Shown here: piece after piece, positions 50,023-57,230 of the stretch
How positions within the stretch are numbered: the first letter of the stretch is position 1
Layout: every line of letters starts with the position of its first letter
From: Streptomyces sp. XD-27
Lineage (GTDB): Bacteria > Actinomycetota > Actinomycetes > Streptomycetales > Streptomycetaceae
Assembly: GCF_030553055.1 (NCBI RefSeq)
Contig: NZ_CP130713.1
Coordinates: 3,658,001-3,722,000 of the forward strand
Direction of reading: 5' to 3'
Length of the DNA: 64,000 nucleotides
Notes under the pieces: generated by a model
Told to the model about the DNA's origin: nothing
Database searches by the model: none
What the model saw: only the letters and a program-made list of their open reading frames with translations
Position numbers and translations under genes: made by a program

Positions 50023-50631
50023 TCAGCCGAGGTCGTTGAGGCGGCCACCGGCGTCCGGCTGGGTCTCCTCCACCCGGCGCAGCACGCGCGTCAGCACCTG
50101 GCCCAACATCCCGCGCTCCGTGGGGGAGAGGTCCTGGAGGAGCTCCTCCTCGAAGACGGTCGCCATCCGCATCGCCTCGAGCCACTTCTCCCGGCCCTCG
50201 TGGGTCAGCTCCACGATGACGCGCACCCTGTTGTGCTCGTCGCGCTCGCGCGTGACCAGTCCGTCGCTCGCCATCCGGTCGATCCGGTGGGTCATCGCCG
50301 CCGGCGTGAGCCCGAGCCGCTTGGCGAGTTCGCCCGGGCCCAGGCGGTACGGGGCGCCGGCGAGGACCAGAGCCTTGAGGACCTCCCACTCGGCGTTGCT
50401 GATGCCGAGGGTCGCGGTCTGGCGTCCGTACGCCACGTTCATCCGGCGGTTGAGCCGCTGGAGGGCGGAGACGACCTGTTCGACCTGGGGGTCGAGGTCC
50501 TGGAACTCGCGCTGGTAGGCCGCGATCTGTTCCTCAAGGCTCGGCTCGGCCGGCGTGGGGGCCGGCTCGGGGGTGTCGGGCATGCCGCGAAGTATGGCAC
50601 GTAACTCATTGGCGTTGAAGTCCTTCGCCAT
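50023..50631 (-). CDS. MarR family transcriptional regulator
   Basis: 202 residues starting MAKDFNANELRAIL. The winged helix is clear: ISNAEWEVLKALVLAGAPYRLGPGELAKRLGLTPAAMTHRIDRMASDGLVTRERDEHNRVRVIVELTHEGREKW, with helix-turn-helix at about residues 105-160. The N-terminal 45 residues are a Pro/Glu/Ala extension. Divergent from the MFS exporter gene with an inverted repeat between, the standard arrangement for a MarR-controlled efflux pump. Confidence 0.93.
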   Translation of the reverse strand: MAKDFNANELRAILRGMPDTPEPAPTPAEPSLEEQIAAYQREFQDLDPQVEQVVSALQRLNRRMNVAYGRQTATLGISNAEWEVLKALVLAGAPYRLGPGELAKRLGLTPAAMTHRIDRMASDGLVTRERDEHNRVRVIVELTHEGREKWLEAMRMATVFEEELLQDLSPTERGMLGQVLTRVLRRVEETQPDAGGRLNDLG

Positions 50632-50659
50632 GTAGTCTTTAGCTTCGAACTTTAGGGTT

Positions 50660-50675
50660 GAAGTCTTCAGACTTC
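50660..50675. promoter_or_regulatory. MarR-type operator
   Basis: Inverted repeat GAAGTCT-TC-AGACTTC, 28 bases upstream of the MarR start and 46 before the MFS start. The MarR-side leader also contains two CTTTAG words flanking TTCGAA. The patch is AT-rich relative to the region and covers both likely promoters. Confidence 0.75.
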
Positions 50676-50720
50676 GACTGTCCGTCCTCTTCTTCTTCGA
50701 GCTTGCTTCGACCTAGGTAG

Positions 50721-52028
50721 GTGAGTGTGACCACCGCGATGGGCGCCGCGCTGCGCCGGATCCAGCTGGGCAACGCGCTGAGCGCGTTCGGCAACGGCTT
50801 CACGGTTCCGTTCCTGTTCATCTATGTGGCACAGGTGCGGGATCTTGGTTCGGGCACCGCGGGTGTGGTGCTCGCGACGCTCGCCGTGGCCGCGCTCGTC
50901 GTGCTGCCCTTCACCGGTCGCGTGATCGACCGGCGGGGGCCGCTGCCCATCGTCCTCGCGGGTTCCGTCGCGGCCGCCGTGGGCTCCCTCGGGCTCGGGC
51001 TGGCGCAGAGCGAACCGCTGGTCATCGCGGCGGCCGGAGTGCTAGGCGCTGGTATAGCGGTGGTGCAGCCCGCGCTGGCCACCATGATCGTCTGGTGTTC
51101 GACGACGCAGACGCGGTCGCGGGCCTTCGCGATGCAGTTCTTCCTCAGCAACCTGGGGCTCGGCATAGGCGGCCTCTGCGCCGGGCTGCTGGTCGACACC
51201 TCGCACCCGTCGAGCTTCGTCCGGCTCTTCGCGATCGAGTCCGTGATGTTCCTGGTGCTGGGTGCTGCGGTCGCCACCGTACGGCTGCCCAAAGCGCCGA
51301 AGGTCGAGGACGCGGTGCCGACCGGGGAACGTGCCGCGTCGGGTTCCCGAGCGCTGCTCGCGGACCGGGCGATGGTGCAGTTGTGCGTGCTGGGCTTCGT
51401 GATGTTCTTCGCCTGCTACGGACAGTTCGAGTCCGGCCTGTCCGCGTTCGCTGTCGAGGTCGCCCGGATATCGCCGGCGACGCTCGGTATCGCGCTGGCC
51501 GCGAACACGATGGCCATCGTCCTCGCCCAGTTCGTGGTGCTGAAACTGGTCGAGGGGCGGCGGCGGAGCCGGGTCATCGCGCTGGTCGGGCTGATATGGA
51601 CGGTGGCCTGGCTGGCCGCCGCAGCCTCGGGGCTGGTGCACGGCAGCCACGCCATCGCGACCGCCGCGATCATTTCCACGTACGCGATGTTCGGAATCGG
51701 CGAGGCGATGCTGTCGCCCACGATCGCGCCGCTGGTGGCCGATCTCGCTCCGGCCTCCCGTATCGGGCAGTACAACTCGGCGTTCGCCCTGGTGAAGCAG
51801 CTGGCACTCGCCGTCGGTCCGGCGGTGGGCGGCGTACTGGCCGGTGCCGGTCTGTACACGCCGTACATCGTGATGCTCGTCGTCTGCTCGCTGGGCATCA
51901 CCGCGCTCGCCCTCCGGCTCGGCCGTCATCTGACGGCCGCCCAGGACAACCCGCTGCGGGCGGTCCCGGCGCCGCTGCCCGCGCGGCGGACGGCCGCCGA
52001 CGCGGAGCAGGTGACCGCTGCGGCCTGA
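50721..52028 (+). CDS. MFS transporter (12-helix exporter)
   Basis: 435 residues, GTG start at 50721 (an alternative GTG at 50727 is in frame). About 12 membrane segments. Family motif A-like loop VIDRRGPLPIVLAGS and a helix-5-type region are visible, with IGLGIGGLCAGLLVDTSHPSSF in the middle. Near the centre is a charged loop KAPKVEDAVPTGERAASGS. Substrate unknown. It is probably induced when a ligand displaces the divergent MarR repressor. Confidence 0.9.
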   Translation: MSVTTAMGAALRRIQLGNALSAFGNGFTVPFLFIYVAQVRDLGSGTAGVVLATLAVAALVVLPFTGRVIDRRGPLPIVLAGSVAAAVGSLGLGLAQSEPLVIAAAGVLGAGIAVVQPALATMIVWCSTTQTRSRAFAMQFFLSNLGLGIGGLCAGLLVDTSHPSSFVRLFAIESVMFLVLGAAVATVRLPKAPKVEDAVPTGERAASGSRALLADRAMVQLCVLGFVMFFACYGQFESGLSAFAVEVARISPATLGIALAANTMAIVLAQFVVLKLVEGRRRSRVIALVGLIWTVAWLAAAASGLVHGSHAIATAAIISTYAMFGIGEAMLSPTIAPLVADLAPASRIGQYNSAFALVKQLALAVGPAVGGVLAGAGLYTPYIVMLVVCSLGITALALRLGRHLTAAQDNPLRAVPAPLPARRTAADAEQVTAAA

Positions 52029-52078
52029 CGGCTCGCAGTTCCCCGTCGCACCGGGGTAGCGGACCGGCTCCCCTTCGG

Positions 52079-54118
52079 CTAGCCCGCGGGAAGGGCGAAC
52101 TCGCACCACACGGCCTTGCCGCCGCCCGGCGTGCGCCGCGAGCCCCACGACGAGGCGATGGTGGCGATGATCGAGATGCCCCGGCCTGCCTCGTCCGCGG
52201 GCTCGGCGCGGCGGCGGCGCGGCAGGTGGTCGTCGCCGTCCGTCACCTCGACGATCAGTCGGCGGTCCGTGCGCCGCAGCCGCAGCCGCATGGGCGGGGT
52301 GCCGTGTTGGAGGGAGTTGGCGACGAGTTCGCTGGCGGCCAGGACGCCCAGGTCGCGCAGCTCGGTCGGGAAGCGCCAGCTGGCGAGGACGCCGGAGGCG
52401 AAGGCACGCGCGCGCGGTGCGGCCTCGACTCCCCCGAGGAGTTCCAGCGCGGCGTTGTGGAACAGCTCGGCGTCGTGCCCCGTGCGTTCCGGGTGCTGCA
52501 CCACGAGGACGGCCACGTCGTCGTCGTGTTCCTCCGTGATGCCGAGGGCGCGGATGAGGCGGTCGCACATCACCTGGGGCGTGCCGGTCGCACCGGTGAA
52601 GGCCCGCTCCAGTTCGGCGACGCCGTCGTCGATGTCCTTGTCGCGCCGCTCCACCAGGCCGTCGGTGTAGAGGACCGCGCTGGAACCGGGGCCGAGCGGC
52701 ACGGACCCGGAGGTGTGCAGCCAGCCACCGGTCCCCAGGGGTGGCCCGGTGGGTTCGGCGGCCCGCCGGACCGTACCGTCAGGATCGCGGACCAGGATGG
52801 GCAGGTGGCCCGCCGAGGCGTACACCAGGCGGCCCTCGTTGGGGTCGTGGACGGCGTAGACGCACGTGGCGATCTGACTGGCGTCGATCTCGGCCGCGAG
52901 GCCGTCGAGGAGCTGGAGCACCTCGTGCGGGGGCAGGTCGAGGCGGGCGTAGGCGCGCACGGCGGTGCGCAGCTGGCCCATGACCGCGGCCGCGCGAACG
53001 CCGCGGCCCATGACGTCACCGATGACGAGGGCGGTACGGCCCGCGCCGAGGGTGATCACGTCGTACCAGTCGCCGCCCACCGCGGCGTCCTCCCCGCCCG
53101 GCCGGTAGGTCGCGGCGATCCGCAGATCGTCCGGCTGCTCCAGCTCTTGGGGCAGGAGGCTGCGCTGAAGGGTGACCGCCGCGTCGCGCTGGCGGCGCTC
53201 GCTGGCGCGCAGCCGCTCGGCCGCCTCGACCTGGTCGGTGACGTCGGCTCCGAAGACGAGGACGCCCCGGTGGGTGACAGCGCGCGGTGCGACGGCTTCG
53301 GCGTCGGTGCCGCCGTCGGTGCCGGGGCCGCCGTCAGTGCCGGAATCCGTGGCGGTGCCGCTGTCCGCGGCGGACGCCGGCGCCGGCGGTGCCGGGGCCA
53401 CGGGCGCCGGTGCCGTGACCTCGATCGGCGTGCAGGTGAAGGTGTAGTACCCGTCGCGGTTCCGGCCGCCGGTGCAGACGGTCTCCTGGTTCGGCCCGGC
53501 GGGAGCCTGCGCGCCGGCGTCCGCGGTGCCCGTCGGCGCGGTGTCCCGCGGGGACTCGGAGAGGTGCGCGGCCCGCCCTTCCCCGTGGGGGCGGGCACGG
53601 TGATTCCCGTCGGAGTGGGCGCCCTGCTGGTGCGCCGCCTCCGTGGCCGCGGCGAAGCCGCCGCTCGGGATCCGGCGGGACTTGACCGTACGCGGTTTGC
53701 CGCTGCGCAGCACCTGGTCCATCAGGGGCAGGAGACCCAGCTCGCCGAGCTCGGGGAGCGCCTGCCGGGCCGGGGTGCCGGGTGTGCGGGCGCCGAAGAG
53801 GGCCGCGTACGCCTCGTTGACGTACGCGATGCGGTGCTCCGGTCCGTACACGACGGCCACCAGCGCCGGGACCTGCCCGAGGATGTCGTGGACGGTCGTC
53901 CCTCCGAGCGTCGGCGCAGGCTGCCCGTGGGCGCCGCCGTCAGCGACCCCGGGCGGTTCCACCGCCGAGCCGGACGCCGACGCCGCCGCGGCCTGGCGCG
54001 CGGAGTCGGGGCGCTCGCCCCGAGCCGTCGGCACGGAGCCGCCCGCGGTGCGGTCGGACCGCGCGGCGGCGCGTCGCTGTGTTCCGGGGAGCCGAGCGCT
54101 CCAGCGCGTGAAGTTCAC
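52079..54118 (-). CDS. PAS-SpoIIE phosphatase-HATPase_c multidomain regulator
   Basis: 679 residues. Residues 1-75 are low-complexity; a PAS domain (DILGQVPALVAVVYGPEHRIAYVNEAYAALFG) runs to about 150. A 150-residue disordered Gly/Thr/Pro insert splits the PAS region. The SpoIIE/PP2C domain (about 300-520) has GGDWYDVITL, IGDVMGRGVRAAAVM and LYTDGLVERR. The C-terminus is an anti-sigma HATPase (ELVANSLQHGTPPMRLRLRR, DEAGRGISIIATIASSWG). It would both dephosphorylate and phosphorylate anti-sigma antagonists, setting sigma factor activity. Start ATG at 54118. Confidence 0.9.
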   Translation of the reverse strand: MNFTRWSARLPGTQRRAAARSDRTAGGSVPTARGERPDSARQAAAASASGSAVEPPGVADGGAHGQPAPTLGGTTVHDILGQVPALVAVVYGPEHRIAYVNEAYAALFGARTPGTPARQALPELGELGLLPLMDQVLRSGKPRTVKSRRIPSGGFAAATEAAHQQGAHSDGNHRARPHGEGRAAHLSESPRDTAPTGTADAGAQAPAGPNQETVCTGGRNRDGYYTFTCTPIEVTAPAPVAPAPPAPASAADSGTATDSGTDGGPGTDGGTDAEAVAPRAVTHRGVLVFGADVTDQVEAAERLRASERRQRDAAVTLQRSLLPQELEQPDDLRIAATYRPGGEDAAVGGDWYDVITLGAGRTALVIGDVMGRGVRAAAVMGQLRTAVRAYARLDLPPHEVLQLLDGLAAEIDASQIATCVYAVHDPNEGRLVYASAGHLPILVRDPDGTVRRAAEPTGPPLGTGGWLHTSGSVPLGPGSSAVLYTDGLVERRDKDIDDGVAELERAFTGATGTPQVMCDRLIRALGITEEHDDDVAVLVVQHPERTGHDAELFHNAALELLGGVEAAPRARAFASGVLASWRFPTELRDLGVLAASELVANSLQHGTPPMRLRLRRTDRRLIVEVTDGDDHLPRRRRAEPADEAGRGISIIATIASSWGSRRTPGGGKAVWCEFALPAG

Positions 54119-54505
54119 TGAGGTTTGCCTCGCGGTGTCGTTTCGGGGCGGCCCGTCGGGGTGGCCGCCCCGCGCCAGCGGCTGCGGTGACGGTCGGCGG
54201 CAGTGCTGCGGTCACGTCTGAGGGTGCGGGGGCCGGCCCCAGAGGAATACAGCAAGCGTCCGGATCCTCGCGGTTGTCACTCTTAGCAGGATTGTCACTC
54301 TTCGTAGATGCGAGCCCACCCATGGTCACACGCCCAGTGTGACGGACTGGACTGACATCCGTCAGACGTCGGCCACTCGGAGGGAGTTCCCCGCTCCGCC
54401 GCGGCGGCCCGAACCTACTCAAACGAGCGTCGTGGGGCTGCCGGAGCCGGTCGGCAGCGGGCGCCCCGGGGGCCGCCGGCGGCCGGGCCGCGGGCGGCGG
54501 GGCGC
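54119..54505 (-). other. Intergenic region with paired direct repeats
   Basis: A 387-base gap between the phosphatase start and the flavoprotein stop. On the minus strand the word AAGAGTGACAA occurs twice 18 bases apart (54292-54302 and 54274-54284), a pattern like a dimeric activator or repressor site about 155 bases before the phosphatase gene. No gene is evident; a 111-residue frame at 54339-54674 overlaps the flavoprotein and is rejected. Confidence 0.5.
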
Positions 54506-55849
54506 TCAACTCGCCTCGGGGTGGCGCCCCGTCCCCGCCGCGAGTTCGAACTCGGCCCGCGGGTTCTCCAGGGAGCCGAGCGAGACGATCTCACGTTTGA
54601 AGAGTCCGGCGAGCGTCCACTCGGCCAGCACCCGCGCCTTGCGGTTGAAGGTCGGCACCCGGCTGAGGTGGTAGACGCGGTGCATGAACCAGGCGGGATA
54701 GCCCTTGAACTTCCGGCCGTAGACGTGCGCGACCCCCTTGTGGAGGCCGAGGGAGGCGACGGACCCGGCGTAGCTGTACTTGTACTCCCTCAGCGGCTGC
54801 TCACGCAGCGCGGCGAGGATGTTCCCGGCCAGCACCTTGGCCTGGCGGACCGCGTGCTGCGCGTTGGGGGCGCACTCCTTGCCCGGCTCCTGCGCCGTGA
54901 GGTCCGGGACGGCGGCGGCGTCCCCGGCGGCCCACGCGTGCTCGACGCCTTCGACGCGCAGCTCGGGGGTGCAGACCAGCCGGCCGCGGCCGTCCCTCGG
55001 CAGATCGGTGGCGGCGAGCACGGGGTGCGGCTTGACGCCCGCGGTCCACACCAGGGTGCGGGTGGGGAAGCGGGAGCCGTCGCTCAGCACGGCGATCCGG
55101 TCCTCGCACGTCTCCAGGCGGGTTTCGAGGCGTACGTCGATGTTCCGGCCGCGCAGCTCGCGGACCGCGTACCGGCCCATCTCCTCTCCGACCTCGGGGA
55201 GGATGCGTCCGGTCGCCTCCACGAGGATCCATTTGAGGTCGTCCGGCGCGATGTTGTGGTAGTAGCGCACGGCGTAGCGGGCCATGTCCTCCAGCTCGGC
55301 GAGCGCTTCGACCCCCGCGTATCCGCCACCGACGAAGACGAAGGTGAGCGCGGCGTCGCGGACGTCCGGATCGCGGGTGGAGGAGGCGATGTCGAGCTGC
55401 TCCAGCACGTGGTTGCGCAGGCCGATGGCCTCTTCCACGGTCTTGAAGCCGATGCCGTAGTCGGCCAGACCGGGGATCGGGAGGGCGCGGGAGATGGAGC
55501 CGGGAGCCAGCACGAGTTCGTCGTAGTGGATCGCGATCGCGCCGGTGCCCTCCTCCTCGGAGGCGAGGGTCTTGATGCTCGCGGTGCGTTTGGCGTGGTC
55601 GATCGAGGTGGCCTCGCCGATGACGACCTGGCACTTGGGCAGGACGCGGCGCAGCGGTACGACGACGTGCCGCGGTGAGATGGATCCGGCAGCCGCCTCG
55701 GGCAGGAACGGCTGGTAGGTCATGTACGGCTCGGGGTCGACCACGATGACCTGTGCCTCGCCGCGCTTCAGCTGCCGCTGAAGGCGCAGCGCGGTGTACA
55801 TCCCGACGTAGCCACCGCCGACAACGAGAATGCGCGCAGGTTCCTTCAC
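54506..55849 (-). CDS. NAD(P)/FAD-dependent oxidoreductase (type II NADH dehydrogenase-like)
   Basis: 447 residues from the GTG at 55849, which places the FAD motif ILVVGGGYVGMYTALRL next to the start; homologues I recall begin at the same point. Two Rossmann folds: the second is FVFVGGGYAGVEALAELEDM, for NADH. VWTAGVKPHP and HAWAAGDAAAVPD are the conserved flavin-contact motifs. It would pass electrons from NADH to menaquinone at the membrane, without pumping protons. A GTG at 55861 is an alternative start; neither has a well-spaced ribosome site. Confidence 0.92.
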   Translation of the reverse strand: MKEPARILVVGGGYVGMYTALRLQRQLKRGEAQVIVVDPEPYMTYQPFLPEAAAGSISPRHVVVPLRRVLPKCQVVIGEATSIDHAKRTASIKTLASEEEGTGAIAIHYDELVLAPGSISRALPIPGLADYGIGFKTVEEAIGLRNHVLEQLDIASSTRDPDVRDAALTFVFVGGGYAGVEALAELEDMARYAVRYYHNIAPDDLKWILVEATGRILPEVGEEMGRYAVRELRGRNIDVRLETRLETCEDRIAVLSDGSRFPTRTLVWTAGVKPHPVLAATDLPRDGRGRLVCTPELRVEGVEHAWAAGDAAAVPDLTAQEPGKECAPNAQHAVRQAKVLAGNILAALREQPLREYKYSYAGSVASLGLHKGVAHVYGRKFKGYPAWFMHRVYHLSRVPTFNRKARVLAEWTLAGLFKREIVSLGSLENPRAEFELAAGTGRHPEAS

Positions 55850-56172
55850 CCTCCCATGACGCACCTGTGACCGGAGTTTGTCCACAGGCCCGACGAATTG
55901 TGTGACCGGAGGCGGTCGCGGGCCGGCGGACCGGTCGTCGGCGGTATGTGGCGAATGCGTGCAGGTCAGCGCCGGGAACCGGGCCGACGGACGAGGGCGC
56001 AAAGCGGAGAGATCGGGCTCGTACTCCGATCGGGGGGCGGGATGTGCCGAACTACCCCCTTCTTTCTTGACCTGGGCTCAACTATGTTCGTACTTGGTCG
56101 GGGTTGAGACTGCCCGACCAGTCAGGGCGGGGAGTCTCCGGGGGGAGACGCGTCATTACCGGGGGAACACAT

Positions 56173-56889
56173 ATGCATATCCAGGGTTCTCATTGGGCCG
56201 CTGCTGTCGCTTCGGCGGACGGGACCGGCGGTCGTCATGCTCCGCTGCGCGTGGACGCGCAGCGCAATCTCGAGCACGTTCTACGCGCGGCGCGCGAGGT
56301 CTTCGGCGAGCTGGGCTACGGCGCGCCGATGGAGGACGTGGCACGGCGGGCGCGGGTCGGTGTCGGCACCGTGTACCGGCGCTTCCCCAGCAAGGACGTG
56401 CTGGTGCGGCGCATAGCCGACGAGGAGACGGCCCGGCTGACCGACCAGGCGCGGGCCGCGCTGGGGCAGGAGGACGAGCCGTGGTCGGCGCTGTCCCGCT
56501 TCCTGCGTACGTCCGTGGCGTCCGGTGCCGGGCGGCTGCTGCCGCCGCAGGTGCTGCGGGTCGGCGTCGAGGTGGAGGCGGAGGAGCCCGCTCGGGTGCC
56601 GCACCAGCGGCAGCCGGGTTCGAACCAGCCGGAGCTGCGGCTGGTCGAGCAGCGTCCGGCGCCGCGCCAGGAGCGCGACGACGCGGGCGTGGCGGCGCTG
56701 CTGGAGGTCGTCGGGCAGCTCGTCGAGCGGGCGAGGGCAGCGGGTGAGCTGCGGGCGGATGTGACGGTCGCGGACGTGCTGCTGGTGATAGCGACGGCGG
56801 CGCCTTCGCTCCCGGACGCGGCGCAGCAGGCGGCGGCATCGGCACGGCTGCTGGACATCCTGCTGGACGGGCTACGGTCGCGCCCGTAG
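56173..56889 (+). CDS. TetR family transcriptional regulator
   Basis: 238 residues from the ATG at 56173 with a GGGGGAA leader. The N-terminal HTH is standard: RNLEHVLRAAREVFGELGYGAP then MEDVARRARVGVGTVYRRFPSKDVLVRRI. The C-terminal domain carries an odd Gln/Arg/Pro-rich insert (about 140-175: ARVPHQRQPGSNQPELRLVE) before the usual closing helices. It stands alone between divergent genes. The target may be the divergent flavoprotein or its own gene. Confidence 0.88.
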   Translation: MHIQGSHWAAAVASADGTGGRHAPLRVDAQRNLEHVLRAAREVFGELGYGAPMEDVARRARVGVGTVYRRFPSKDVLVRRIADEETARLTDQARAALGQEDEPWSALSRFLRTSVASGAGRLLPPQVLRVGVEVEAEEPARVPHQRQPGSNQPELRLVEQRPAPRQERDDAGVAALLEVVGQLVERARAAGELRADVTVADVLLVIATAAPSLPDAAQQAAASARLLDILLDGLRSRP

Positions 56890-56893
56890 GACT

Positions 56894-56994
56894 GATCGGC
56901 TGCTCTCGGCGGAGCTGGTCGGCTGTTGTCGGCGGAGACGGTCGGCTGCTCCCGGCGGAGTTGGCCGGTTGTTCTCGGCAGAGACGGTCGGCCG
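56894..56994. repeat. 23-bp tandem repeats (4.4 copies)
   Basis: Four 23-base units of the pattern GGTCGGCTGYTSTCGGCGGAG plus two variable bases, starting at 56894, 56917, 56940 and 56963, and a partial fifth to 56994. The copies differ at a few positions each. They lie just after the TetR gene and before the 240-base leader of the sigma factor gene. Origin or role unknown. Confidence 0.8.
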
Positions 56995-57230
56995 CCGACT
57001 GCGACTCGGCCGGCTCCGTCACCCCCGGCCTGCCTCTGCCTCGTGGACAGGCCGCGGGCAGGCAGGTCTCCGATGGCCGACCTTTCGCCCGTATGGGTGA
57101 ACGGTAGCGTCGCCGTACGGCAACCCCGCCCCGGAAGAGTGGTTGCGGGTTGTACGGGGTGGCGCCGTGGGGCGGCTGTGGCACTCTTACCCGGTGTTCG
57201 AGTGCGTCGGTCGGGTCGGGGGCTTCCGCT

